NCBI GenBank assembly: GCA_965248255.1
Contig: CBDFIW010000004.1
Coordinates: 372,001-436,000, forward strand
Reading direction: 5' to 3'
DNA: 64,000 nucleotides
Source of the DNA: JAKZVK01 sp965248255
GTDB lineage: Bacteria; Acidobacteriota; Terriglobia; Bryobacterales; UBA6623
The notes below the pieces were generated by a model. The model was given only the letters and a program-made list of their open reading frames with translations, made no database searches and was not told the DNA's origin. The position numbers and the translations under genes are program-made. This document shows, one piece after another, positions 18,279-27,440 of the stretch (position 1 is the stretch's first letter; every line of letters starts with the position of its first letter).

Positions 18279-19832
18279 CTAAACATTCAAGGCCCAGAGC
18301 CAAAGTGCATAGTACAAAAGCACCGTGCCCAAGATGATGGCGATGGCGAGATAAGGATTGAAGCGAACCCTCTCATCCGTTTCATCCGTGTCGACCGCCA
18401 GGGAATCCCCACCGCCATGTTTCCTGGCTTCGAAGTGCGATCCAATGATCAATACCATAATGTTTACCGACAAACCTACATAGATCGGGTCCAAGGTCCA
18501 CAGGACCACAACATCGGCATTGGACCCGCCTGTACTGAGAAAAGTGATTACCGTAGAGGTCATGCCGAGAATCATGGCCCAGAGAATCGTTGCGGGCGCA
18601 CTTCTTAGGGGTCTGTACAAGAACAAGGCGGCGATCACCGGCCCTACGCCGGCGACCATAATGCGGGTCCCCACCCAGAGCAGCTCGAGCATGATGGGAA
18701 ACACAAAGGCGAAAACCATGCCGACCACAAGCGCCAGGAGGACGGCCACCCGCGACGCGAGGAGGGCCGTCCGGCCGGTGGCCGCGGGATTGAAGAACCG
18801 CCGGTAGATGTCGACCACAAAGTTCGAGCTGACCGACATCAAAACGCTGTCGAGGGTCGACATGACCGCACCGAGCAGAACCACTACGAGCAGCGCGTAC
18901 ACGATGGGCGGGTACTCCTGGCTCGCCAAAAGCAGAAAGACGTCAGAGGCGTGCTCTCCGGGTCCGTAGTAGGCGTACCCAAGCATTCCCAGCAGAGGAA
19001 GACAGGCATACCAAAGCAGCCCGAGGAGCCCTCCTATTAGAAATCCGGCTTGGGCTTCTTTAGCGCTCTTGGCACTAAGGCCGCGTTGAATCAGGGCCTG
19101 GTAGGGTAGCGCCTGGAAGAGGCCCATCACAAGCCAAGCTATTAGATTCGACCAGGGGTAACCGCTGTCAGCGGCTTTATGGTGAGCGGCGAGCTGAGAG
19201 GTCAGGGCATGCCATCCTCCCAGTGCCTTCACACCGATCACCAGCATTAGGACTGTTAGGCTGACAATGATGATGTTTTGCAGAAGATCGGTGTAGATAA
19301 CAGCTCTCTGGCCTCCCAGGAGTAAATAGAGGACGGTAACGCCTGCTCCCGCGATGACTCCCTCCGTGTACGACAGAGGGGTTACGTAGCTGATGCTGAC
19401 GCCGATGGATACGAGCGACGACCCTACGTAGGCCAGCTCGCGTGCCCACACAGCAAGCAGCGCCACAATTCGGTGTCGAGGTCCGAACCATGTCTCAAGG
19501 GCTTCCGGTACGGTCAGCAGCTCACGCTTTCGCATGTAGGGGATGACATAGAAGCCCGCCCAGAGACCGCTGGCGAGCGACGCCCCGGAACCGAAGAAAT
19601 AGATCGCCAAGCCGTGGGTGTAGCCCATGGCGGGAAAGGCGAGAATCGTCGTCCCCGAGACCCACGTTGCTACGATCGAGAGTCCGATCTGCCAGCGGTT
19701 CATCGACCGTCCTGCAACAACGAAGTCCGTCAGGTTGTTCACTTTCGTTCGGGAGAACCAGCCGATCGCGACCAGGACCAAAATGTAAACGGCGACGACG
19801 GCCAGCCCTTCCGGTCCGAGATTGTGCTGCAT
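18279..19832 (-). CDS. Sodium:solute symporter (SSS family)
   Basis: An inner-membrane Na+-driven symporter of 517 residues with about 13 hydrophobic segments. The early motif TDFVVAGRSMNRWQIGLSIV is the SSS signature region, followed by SGTTILAFPAMGYTHG. It contains the helix with GAVMSTLDSVLMSVSSNFVVD, conserved around the Na+ site. It is divergent from the hydantoinase A gene, so both could be controlled from the 207-bp gap between them. The substrate is probably a small organic solute taken up for the neighbouring catabolic genes, but that is inferred from context. Confidence 0.9.
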   Translation of the reverse strand: MQHNLGPEGLAVVAVYILVLVAIGWFSRTKVNNLTDFVVAGRSMNRWQIGLSIVATWVSGTTILAFPAMGYTHGLAIYFFGSGASLASGLWAGFYVIPYMRKRELLTVPEALETWFGPRHRIVALLAVWARELAYVGSSLVSIGVSISYVTPLSYTEGVIAGAGVTVLYLLLGGQRAVIYTDLLQNIIIVSLTVLMLVIGVKALGGWHALTSQLAAHHKAADSGYPWSNLIAWLVMGLFQALPYQALIQRGLSAKSAKEAQAGFLIGGLLGLLWYACLPLLGMLGYAYYGPGEHASDVFLLLASQEYPPIVYALLVVVLLGAVMSTLDSVLMSVSSNFVVDIYRRFFNPAATGRTALLASRVAVLLALVVGMVFAFVFPIMLELLWVGTRIMVAGVGPVIAALFLYRPLRSAPATILWAMILGMTSTVITFLSTGGSNADVVVLWTLDPIYVGLSVNIMVLIIGSHFEARKHGGGDSLAVDTDETDERVRFNPYLAIAIILGTVLLYYALWLWALNV

Positions 19833-20039
19833 GAGATGAGAGTGGCCGCTTGTCCCCTAGCGGGTGAAGACCGTCAGGGATTCGCGGGTTAGGGCGAGGG
19901 TATCGAACGCGTATCGGGGAGTCAAGATGAGAGGGAGCACTGCGGCGACACGGCGCCCTTCATTGACGAAGCGGCAAAGGCTCAACTATGATTCCTAGGT
20001 TGCCGAAGAGGTTTTCGGGATCTTGCATACGGAGCATCC

Positions 20040-22118
20040 GTGCGCTTAGGCATTGACATCGGCGGAACATTCACCGACATCGTCTGCGTTGACGACGACG
20101 GGGTCGTCACGACGCGGAAGGTTCTCTCAAGCCAAGACGACTACAGTCGCTCGATCCGAGAGAGTCTTCCGGGGATGTTCGAGGAGCGCTCCACCAGCGG
20201 GGCTGCGCTGCGAGAAGTGATCCACGGCACCACGGTGGCCACCAACGCGATTCTCGAGCAGCGTGGTGCGAACACGGCTCTGATCACAACCAAGGGCTTT
20301 CGTGATGTGCTCGAACTTCGACGCATCCGTATGCCGGAACTCTACAACTGGCACTGGGACAAACCGCCGGATCTCGTCGAGCGGCGGCAGCGATTCGAGG
20401 TGCCGGAGCGAATGGACGCCCACGGAGGCGTGTTGATCCCGCTGGATCAGGCTGAAGCCCGCAGGGTCATCGATCAGATCGCTGCGCTGGGGGTCGAATC
20501 GATCGCCATCTGTCTGATCAACTCCTACGTTAACCCCGCGCATGAGGAATCGCTGGCCCGCATGATCGCCGAGAAGCACCCCAACATTTCTGTGTCGGTG
20601 TCGAGCGAGATATTGCGGGAGGTCAAGGAATACGAGCGGACCGCTACGACGGTCGTGAATGCCTACGTGGCGCCCATCGTGGGCCACTATGTCGACTCTC
20701 TGCTACGGTCGCTGCGCGATCTGGAGGTTGAGGCGCCCCTGATGATCATGCAGTCCAACGGCGGAGTGATGACCGCGCAGGAGTCGTCGCAGCGGCCGGT
20801 CTACATGATTGAATCAGGCCCTGCCGCCGGGGTAATCGCCGCCCACGACCTCGTGAGCCGGCAGGAGATCCCCAACGCGATCACCCTCGACATGGGCGGC
20901 ACGACGGCCAAAGCTTCGATTATCGAAGACGGCGTGCTCAGCACGGCGGCCGAGTATGAGGTCGGTTCTTCGCTGTCCCTGGTCAGCCGCCTGATCAAAG
21001 GCGGCGGTCATTTGATTCGCGTACCGGCGATCGACGTGGCCGAGGTGGGCGCCGGTGGAGGGAGCATTGCGTGGCTCGATAAAGGGCAGGCCCTAAACAT
21101 CGGCCCTCATAGCGCGGGTGCTACCCCCGGACCGGTTTGTTACGACCAGGGGGGAACCGAAGCGACCAACACAGACGCCAATTTGGTCCTGGGCTATATC
21201 AATCCGGAAGGCTTAGTCGGAGGAGGGCTCCAACTCGATCGTTCGAAAGCCGAACAGGCTCTCGAGCGGCAGATCGCGAAGCCACTGGGAATGGGCCTCC
21301 TCGAGGCCGCCTACGGCGTCCACTTGCTTGCCAATTCCAACATGACTCGCGCCGTGCGGGCGGTGTCGACCGAGCGGGGACGGGACGTGCGAGATTTCGC
21401 CTTGATCGCTTTCGGAGGCGCCGGGCCGATTCACGCTTGCGAAATGGGTCGTGGGCTGGAGATGAGGGAAGCTGTGATTCCTCCGTACCCGGGATTGTTC
21501 AGCGCTTTCGGGCTGCTATCGGCTGACGTCGAGCATCACTACGTCCAGACGTATTTCAAGAAGACTCGTGAGGCTGATCTGGCGGAACTCAACGCCACGA
21601 TGAACCGCATTGAAAAGCACGTCGTCGATCTGCTTTCGAGGCAAGGGTTCAGCGAGAGCGAGATCGACCTTCACTGTTACACCGACATGCGGTATTCAGG
21701 GCAATCCTACGAGCTTACGATTCCCGTTGGATCCACCACGTTGACCTGGGACACCATCGCCCGACTCGAAAAGGCCTACGACGAGGAACACGAGAAGACC
21801 TACGGCCACAAGGGGGGCGAAGGAGAAGATTACACTTTCGTCAATTTCCGTCTCATCGGTCGCGTTGCGCGTAAGAGTTCGACCGTCGTGCATTCGAAGA
21901 ACGGCTTCAAACCGCGACAGTCCAGTCGCCAGGCGTACTTCGGACCGGAACGTGGGCTCGTCGATACCCCTGTGCTATCACGCGGCGACCTCGACGCCCA
22001 GCCCCGAGAGGGACCGCTGCTGATTGACGAATTTGACTCGACGACGGTGGCGCCTCCGGGTTGCCGGGCCTGGCTGGACAAGCACGGTAACATTCGCATC
22101 GGGTTACGGGGATCGTAG
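20040..22118 (+). CDS. Hydantoinase/5-oxoprolinase A subunit (HyuA-like)
   Basis: A 692-residue ATPase-fold subunit of the hydantoinase/oxoprolinase family. The start is GTG at 20040 (MRLGIDIGGTFTDIV), with GGAG about 6 bases upstream. Phosphate-binding motifs are IGGTFTDIV at the N-terminus, HGTTVATNAILEQRG, and LDMGGTTAK around residue 280; FGGAGPIHACEMG occurs near residue 460. It would couple ATP hydrolysis to ring opening or a carboxylation-type reaction with an HyuB partner. It starts an operon with two HyuB genes and an enolase-superfamily gene. The substrate is unknown. Confidence 0.92.
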   Translation: MRLGIDIGGTFTDIVCVDDDGVVTTRKVLSSQDDYSRSIRESLPGMFEERSTSGAALREVIHGTTVATNAILEQRGANTALITTKGFRDVLELRRIRMPELYNWHWDKPPDLVERRQRFEVPERMDAHGGVLIPLDQAEARRVIDQIAALGVESIAICLINSYVNPAHEESLARMIAEKHPNISVSVSSEILREVKEYERTATTVVNAYVAPIVGHYVDSLLRSLRDLEVEAPLMIMQSNGGVMTAQESSQRPVYMIESGPAAGVIAAHDLVSRQEIPNAITLDMGGTTAKASIIEDGVLSTAAEYEVGSSLSLVSRLIKGGGHLIRVPAIDVAEVGAGGGSIAWLDKGQALNIGPHSAGATPGPVCYDQGGTEATNTDANLVLGYINPEGLVGGGLQLDRSKAEQALERQIAKPLGMGLLEAAYGVHLLANSNMTRAVRAVSTERGRDVRDFALIAFGGAGPIHACEMGRGLEMREAVIPPYPGLFSAFGLLSADVEHHYVQTYFKKTREADLAELNATMNRIEKHVVDLLSRQGFSESEIDLHCYTDMRYSGQSYELTIPVGSTTLTWDTIARLEKAYDEEHEKTYGHKGGEGEDYTFVNFRLIGRVARKSSTVVHSKNGFKPRQSSRQAYFGPERGLVDTPVLSRGDLDAQPREGPLLIDEFDSTTVAPPGCRAWLDKHGNIRIGLRGS

Positions 22119-22145
22119 TGGAATGTCGCAATAGCCGGCGAGACT

Positions 22146-22163
22146 GTAGGGGCGGGCCCCTAC
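22146..22163. repeat. Palindromic GTAGGGG repeat in hyuA-hyuB gap
   Basis: GTAGGGG and CCCCTAC are separated by CGGG, giving a 7-bp stem and a tetraloop. The gap between the A-subunit gene and the first B-subunit gene is only 79 bases. Related palindromes occur at 24012-24036, 27350-27375 and twice at 58487-58605, so this is a dispersed intergenic repeat and not a simple terminator (no U-tract follows). Confidence 0.6.
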
Positions 22164-22197
22164 GCGCGCTCTGGACATTCGAACGCCTAAGAGTTCA

Positions 22198-23973
22198 ATG
22201 CAACCAACGATGACAGGACAGACGGCAGCACAAAAGATGGATCCGATCACCATGGGGCTGATCCGAAACTATCTGTCCAGCGTGGCCGACGAGATGGCGA
22301 ACACGGTGATTCGGACGGCCTACTCCACGATCGTCCGCGACTGCATGGACTTCTCTACCGCCCTGTGTGACAAGAACGGGCAGACGGTCGCACAGGGTGT
22401 GACCATCCCCGTCCACCTCGGCTCGGTTCCGACTGCGCTGGGTCACACTATCAGGAGGTTCGAAGGGAACATTCACCCCGGCGACATCTTCATCATGAAC
22501 GACCCCTTTCAAGGGGGAATTCATATCCCGGATATCTTCGTCTTCAAACCCGTTTTCTATGAGAATCGCCTGATTGGGTACTCCACCGCCGTATCCCACC
22601 ACTTGGATCTCGGTGGACGCGTACCTGGCAGCGCCGCCTGTGATAACACGGAAATCTTCCACGACGGACTGCGCATCCCGCCGCTGAAACTGTACGACCG
22701 TGGCACGCCGAGCGATGCGATCTTCCAGCTTCTGGAAAAGAACATCCGAGTGCCGGTACAGACCCTCGGCGATCTTCGCTCTAACCTGTCCGCGTTGAGA
22801 ACCGGTGAGAAAGGACTTCTTTCGCTCGCGGCTCGCTATGGGATGGACGATTTGGAGATGTATTTCGCTGAGCTGCTCGACTACACCGAAGCGATGGTGC
22901 GGGCGGAGATCCGAAGCTGGCCCGACGGCGAGTACACTTTCACCGACTACCTGGACGACGATGGCGTGGACGCGGGAGAGATTGCCATCAAGGTGAAGAT
23001 GACGGTGGAGGGTGACGAGCTCACCGTCGATTTCACGGGTACGTCCCCTCAGGTCAAAGGGGGGATCAATTCGCCGTATGCCTTTACGATCTCCTGCTGC
23101 GGCTACGCGGTCCGCTCCATCATGCAGGCCGACATCCCGAACACGTCGGGACTGTTTCGGCCGATCAAGATCATTGCGCCGGAGGCCAGCATCCTGAATC
23201 CTGTCATGCCGGCGGCTTCGGGCATGCGCGGGGTGGTGGGGTTCCGGCTAGCCGACGCGCTGTTTGGCACCATGGCCAAGATCGTGCCGCACAAGATTCC
23301 CGCGGCGGGTGAAGGCGGAAACTCCCTCGTCATCATCGGCGGATATAACCGGGAGCGGAAACCCTATATCATGTTCGACCTGATCGCGGGCACCTGGGGA
23401 GCGCGGCCTACCAAGGATGGCAACGACGGTTTGACGAATCCCGGCTCGGTGATTGCCAACATTCCGGTGGAGATGATGGAGCTGGACTACCCAGTTCGAG
23501 TCGAGCAATACGCTCTCACGAAGGACTCGGGCGGCGCCGGCAAGTATCGGGGCGGGTTGGCTATTGCACGGGACTGGCGCTATATCGGAGACGGACCCGC
23601 GAACCTGACGATTCGCTCGGACCGGCGCGAGCACACGCCCTACGGGTTATATGGCGGACACAACGGCTCTCCTTCCTGGAATATCGTCAACCCCGGCACC
23701 GAAAAGGAGCGTACTCTGCGCACCATGGTTACCGATACCTTACATCCTGGAGACTTGATTCGCCACATCCAACCCGGCGCCGGCGGCTGGGGTGAGCCGC
23801 TGGAGAGAGATCCCAGGAGCGTCGAGCGGGATGTGCGGAACGACAAGGTGTCGATTGCGAAGGCCGAGGAGTTGTACGGCGTTGTGATCGATCCAGAAAC
23901 GCTGACTGTGGCCGTGGAAGCGACGGACCGGAAACGTTCCGCCCTTCGTTCCAAGCCAGATCCGTCCCAATAG
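22198..23973 (+). CDS. Hydantoinase/5-oxoprolinase B subunit, copy 1
   Basis: A 591-residue HyuB-type catalytic subunit. It reads DPITMGLIRNYLSSVADEMA at the start and contains NDPFQGGIHIPDI and SHHLDLGGRVPGS, the conserved metal-site region of the family. The C-terminal part has DSGGAGKYRGG and HIQPGAGGWGEPLERDP, which close the family domain. The start is uncertain among three nearby in-frame ATGs because no strong ribosome-binding site is seen. A paralogue lies directly downstream. It presumably pairs with the HyuA protein. Confidence 0.92.
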   Translation: MQPTMTGQTAAQKMDPITMGLIRNYLSSVADEMANTVIRTAYSTIVRDCMDFSTALCDKNGQTVAQGVTIPVHLGSVPTALGHTIRRFEGNIHPGDIFIMNDPFQGGIHIPDIFVFKPVFYENRLIGYSTAVSHHLDLGGRVPGSAACDNTEIFHDGLRIPPLKLYDRGTPSDAIFQLLEKNIRVPVQTLGDLRSNLSALRTGEKGLLSLAARYGMDDLEMYFAELLDYTEAMVRAEIRSWPDGEYTFTDYLDDDGVDAGEIAIKVKMTVEGDELTVDFTGTSPQVKGGINSPYAFTISCCGYAVRSIMQADIPNTSGLFRPIKIIAPEASILNPVMPAASGMRGVVGFRLADALFGTMAKIVPHKIPAAGEGGNSLVIIGGYNRERKPYIMFDLIAGTWGARPTKDGNDGLTNPGSVIANIPVEMMELDYPVRVEQYALTKDSGGAGKYRGGLAIARDWRYIGDGPANLTIRSDRREHTPYGLYGGHNGSPSWNIVNPGTEKERTLRTMVTDTLHPGDLIRHIQPGAGGWGEPLERDPRSVERDVRNDKVSIAKAEELYGVVIDPETLTVAVEATDRKRSALRSKPDPSQ

Positions 23974-24011
23974 CAGCCCGTGGCAAAACCGGGAGCGGTG
24001 TTAATTACAAA

Positions 24012-24036
24012 TGTAGGGGCACGGCATGCCGTGCCC
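24012..24036. repeat. GTAGGGG-family palindrome between hyuB paralogues
   Basis: The core GGGCACGGCATGCCGTGCCC is a perfect 20-bp palindrome preceded by TGTAG. It fills most of the 78-bp gap between the two B-subunit genes. It shares the TGTAGGGG start with the palindrome in the preceding gap but differs in the stem sequence. Confidence 0.65.
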
Positions 24037-24051
24037 GCTTCTCTAGTTTGA

Positions 24052-25812
24052 ATGAAGCCAGACACCGAACCGCGAGTCGATCCGATCACGCTCGGGCTGA
24101 TTCGAAACGCTCTTTCCAGCGTGGCCGACGAAATGGCGAATACAGTCGTCCGCACTGCCTATTCAACGGTCGTTCGGGATTGTATGGATTTCTCTACGGC
24201 GCTGTGTGACAAGGACGGTCAGACCATTGCGCAAGGAGTGACAATCCCGTTTCAGCTCGGCTCAATCCCTTACGCCCTGGCAGCCACGATCAAGAAGTTC
24301 GAGGGCAACATCTCCCCGGGCGACGTCTATATCATGAACGACCCCTTTGAGGGGGGAATTCACCTGCCGGACATCTTTGTCTTTCAGCCGATTTTTGTTG
24401 ATGGTGAATTGCTGGCCTACTCCGCCGTGGTGTCGCATCACCTCGACATCGGCGGTCGGGTGCCCGGCAGTGCGGCTTGCGACAACACGGAGATCTTTCA
24501 AGAGGGTATTCGTATTCCCCCGCTGAAACTCTACGATGCTGGTACTCCGAGCGAAGCTATTTTTCAGATCCTCGAATGCAACATTCGGGTTCCGCTTCAG
24601 ACTCTGGGGGATCTTCGCTCCAATCTGGCCGCTCTGCGAATCGGCGAAAAGGGCGTGATTTCTCTTGCCGAGCGTTATGGGGCCGATCTGCTGTCTCGCT
24701 ACTTTGCCGAGCTGATCGATTACACCGAGAGACTTGTTCGCGCCGAGATTCGCTCGTGGCCTGACGGAGAGTATTCGTTCACGGATTACTTGGATGACGA
24801 TGGCGTGGACGCGGGTGAGATTCCGATCAGAGTCACCATGACAGTGGCCGGCGACTCGCTCGTCGTCGATTTCACCGGCACTTCGCCGCAAGTGCGAGGC
24901 GCTATCAATTCGCCCATTTCGTTTACGATCTCATGCTGCGGCTATGCGGTGCGCTCGAGCATGCAAGCCGACATTCCCAACACCTACGGGCTCTTTCGTC
25001 CGATCGAGGTCATCGCTCCCGAAGGCTCCATTGTGAACCCAGTGATGCCGGCCGCCTCGAGCATGCGCGGTGTGGTGGGCTTCCGGCTCTCAGATGCTCT
25101 GTTCGGTACTCTGGCCGGGATTCTCCCGGACCGAATTCCGGCGGCGGGCGAGGGCGGCAACTCTCTGGTGATTATTGGCGGGTATAGCAGCGAGAGGAAG
25201 CCCTTCATCATGTTCGACCTGGTGGCCGGCACTTGGGGGGCTCGACCTTCGAAAGATGCCAATGATGGGTTGAGCAATCCAGGCTCGATCCTTTCCAACA
25301 TCCCCGCCGAGTTGATGGAGTTGGATTATCCCGTTCGGGTGGAACAGTACTCCCTGGTGACTGACTCGGGAGGCGCCGGCAAGTATCGAGGGGGCCTGGC
25401 CGTCTCCCGCGACTGGCGCTATGTCGGAGATCAGCCCGCGACCTTGAGTATTCGCTCAGACCGGCGTGAGCATCCACCCTATGGGTTGTACGGCGGCGGC
25501 AACGGTGCGCCGTCACTGAACATCGTCAATCAGGGGACGGATCAAGAGCGCGTTTTGCGAACGATGGTCACAGACGAATTGAGCCCAGGAGACGTGATCC
25601 GGCATGTGCAGCCGGGCGGCGGAGGCTGGGGCGATCCGCTCGAGAGAGCACCCGCCGCCGTCGAGCGTGACGTGGCCGATGACAAGGTCTCGGTGGCGAA
25701 GGCGGCCGAGCTTTATGGCGTCGTGATCGACCAGGAGTCCCGCGGAATCGATGAAGAAGCGACCCGGAGCCTCCGCAACGATCTGCGTCAGACCACAGTA
25801 AAAGCCCTATGA
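24052..25812 (+). CDS. Hydantoinase/5-oxoprolinase B subunit, copy 2
   Basis: A 586-residue tandem paralogue of the preceding HyuB. Long conserved stretches such as CDNTEIF and DFTGTSPQV occur at the same positions in both. The start is the ATG at 24052 (MKPDTEPRVDPITLGL). The C-terminus contains HVQPGGGGWGDPLERAP as in copy 1. It overlaps the enolase-superfamily gene by four bases (ATGA), so the pair is translationally coupled. Having one A and two B subunits suggests either two B partners for one A or specialisation of one copy to another substrate. Confidence 0.92.
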   Translation: MKPDTEPRVDPITLGLIRNALSSVADEMANTVVRTAYSTVVRDCMDFSTALCDKDGQTIAQGVTIPFQLGSIPYALAATIKKFEGNISPGDVYIMNDPFEGGIHLPDIFVFQPIFVDGELLAYSAVVSHHLDIGGRVPGSAACDNTEIFQEGIRIPPLKLYDAGTPSEAIFQILECNIRVPLQTLGDLRSNLAALRIGEKGVISLAERYGADLLSRYFAELIDYTERLVRAEIRSWPDGEYSFTDYLDDDGVDAGEIPIRVTMTVAGDSLVVDFTGTSPQVRGAINSPISFTISCCGYAVRSSMQADIPNTYGLFRPIEVIAPEGSIVNPVMPAASSMRGVVGFRLSDALFGTLAGILPDRIPAAGEGGNSLVIIGGYSSERKPFIMFDLVAGTWGARPSKDANDGLSNPGSILSNIPAELMELDYPVRVEQYSLVTDSGGAGKYRGGLAVSRDWRYVGDQPATLSIRSDRREHPPYGLYGGGNGAPSLNIVNQGTDQERVLRTMVTDELSPGDVIRHVQPGGGGWGDPLERAPAAVERDVADDKVSVAKAAELYGVVIDQESRGIDEEATRSLRNDLRQTTVKAL

Positions 25813-26981
25813 AGATTACCGATCTCAAAACAACGCTCGTGTCGGTTCCTCATACCGAGCCCGAGTTCATCTCCACCGGCATGCGCGAGGGAGTGACCCA
25901 GTGTTTGATTGAAGTGGAGACCGACGAGGGTGTGACCGGACTGGGCGAGAGTATCTGCCGTCCCAATGCTCAAGTCATTGAGGCCGCGGTTCAATCTTGC
26001 AAGCCGCTGCTGGTCGGGGCCGACCCAAACAATATCGAAGCGGTTGTAAATAACATCCGCCACCTCGGTAATTGGCACTTCTTCGAGCGTGTCGGCAACG
26101 TCGCGATCGGCGGTATTGAGATGGCGTTGTGGGACATCGTGGGTAAGGCCTGTGGTAAGCCGGTGTACGAACTGCTGGGTGGGATGGTGCGCGACCGTAT
26201 GCCCATTTTTTACTACCTGTTTCGATTTGATCTAGATGAGATGGAGCGCCGCGCCAAGAAGGCGGTCGAAGACGGCTGGCAGCTCATCTATTTTAAAGTC
26301 GGTCATGACATGAAATCCGACATCGAGACGGTCGAAGCCGTCCGTGGGGCCGTCGGAAGCAAGGCAGGGATCCGAATCGATGCCAACGAGGCTTGGACTC
26401 CGGGAGCCGCGGTCCGATTCATCAAGCAGATCGAAAAGTTTGACGTGGAATTCGTGGAGCAGCCAACGCCCGCCAAAGACTTCGATGGGCTTGCTCACGT
26501 CCGGCGCGCGACGAACACACCCATTGGGGCAAACCAAACTTCCTGGACGATGCAGGACGTGCTCGAAGTCATCAAGAGGGATGCAGCGGATGTGATTGTG
26601 ACGGACCAGTACACAACGGGAGGTCTCCTGAATTACAAGAAGGCCGTCGCGATCTGCGAAGCGGCGGGCCTGCCCGTCAATCACCACTGCTGGGGCGACC
26701 TGGGTATCGGAACCGCGGCCGGCGCGCACATGGTTGCCTCGAGCCCTCCGTTTCTGTACGCCAACCAGAGCTACGTGATGATTCACGAAGACGATATCAT
26801 CGCCGGCGGATTGGCGAAAATCGAAAACGGCTCGATCCCGATTCCCCGAGGTCCGGGGCTCGGCGTCGAGCTTGACCCGGACCGGGTCGCTGCTGCGGCG
26901 CAACGCTATCGGGAGGAGGGTGAATTCCCTTCCCGGCTGGCGCATGACAAAGTAGACGTAACGATCATTCCGAAGTTCTAG
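25809..26981 (+). CDS. Mandelate racemase/muconate lactonizing enzyme-family protein
   Basis: A 390-residue enolase-superfamily enzyme that would remove a proton next to a carboxylate. Metal ligands are D191 (IDANEAW) and E217 (FVEQP); the third position is N242 (GANQTSW) where many members have Glu or Asp, as also seen in the glucarate-dehydratase subgroup. K163 (YFKVGHD) is a likely catalytic Lys, and D266 with H292 (NHHCWG) forms the other side. It overlaps the upstream HyuB gene. Together with HyuAB this could be part of a pathway for an acid sugar or cyclic amide, but the substrate cannot be set from sequence. Confidence 0.9.
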   Translation: MKITDLKTTLVSVPHTEPEFISTGMREGVTQCLIEVETDEGVTGLGESICRPNAQVIEAAVQSCKPLLVGADPNNIEAVVNNIRHLGNWHFFERVGNVAIGGIEMALWDIVGKACGKPVYELLGGMVRDRMPIFYYLFRFDLDEMERRAKKAVEDGWQLIYFKVGHDMKSDIETVEAVRGAVGSKAGIRIDANEAWTPGAAVRFIKQIEKFDVEFVEQPTPAKDFDGLAHVRRATNTPIGANQTSWTMQDVLEVIKRDAADVIVTDQYTTGGLLNYKKAVAICEAAGLPVNHHCWGDLGIGTAAGAHMVASSPPFLYANQSYVMIHEDDIIAGGLAKIENGSIPIPRGPGLGVELDPDRVAAAAQRYREEGEFPSRLAHDKVDVTIIPKF

Positions 26982-27080
26982 CCGTCTGACTTGATCGACA
27001 TCTGAACAAATGTGTCAAGTTTTCACAGCGGCGTTAGGAGAGTCGGTGCGGACGCCGATCGAGCCCAACCCGTCGACTCG

Positions 27081-27218
27081 GAGCCGCAGGCGTCAGCCTG
27101 CGTTGAGATCCTTCAAGCCGCCACCGCGGACCGCAGGAACGCGGCCAAGGACCGCTTGCCTCCTCCCCGCGACGTCACCCTCTAGCGGCCGCTCACCGCA
27201 AGCTCACGCTTGCGGCTC
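27081..27218. repeat. Pair of inverted GAGCCGC-family repeats
   Basis: The left unit starts GAGCCGCAGGCGTCAGCC and the right unit, read on the minus strand, starts GAGCCGCAAGCGTGAGC. They differ at only a few positions and face each other about 94 bases apart. Each unit is internally palindromic. A related unit occurs at 12876-12898. Confidence 0.55.
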
Positions 27219-27349
27219 TGAGTGTGAGGGAGTGGCCATGAGGCTCATCCCACGATCTGCGACAACACGTCGAAAAGAACTTGTCGGCTTGAGGTCGAAG
27301 ACCTCGCTAGTGGACTGTCGCAAAGAAGACTTGATGGTAAACGAGCAGC

Positions 27350-27375
27350 CGGGCGGGCACGGGGGCCCGCCCCTA
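27350..27375. repeat. GTAGGGG-family palindrome
   Basis: GGGCGGGC and GCCCGCCC are separated by about eight bases and followed by CTACAGT. On the minus strand this begins ACTGTAGGGGCGGGC, the same entry as the copy in the hyuA-hyuB gap. Confidence 0.6.
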
Positions 27376-27440
27376 CAGTGTTACGTATGTCCCGGTGAGT
27401 TCAAGTCTCGCAGGGCAGTGGCACTCGAAGCCAAACTTCC

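Larger units (their letters stand above)
26982..27440. other. Intergenic, 459 bp, with two repeat families
   Basis: No gene is supported. It contains the two inverted GAGCCGC-type repeats at 27081-27102 and 27196-27218 and the GTAGGGG-type palindrome at 27350-27375. It separates the hydantoinase operon from the second SSS symporter. Part of the region is GC-rich and reads like non-coding repeat sequence. Confidence 0.5.

Noticed and set aside
27395..27415. A tRNA-like GTTCAAGTC motif.
   Set aside because: The flanking bases do not pair; no cloverleaf is present.
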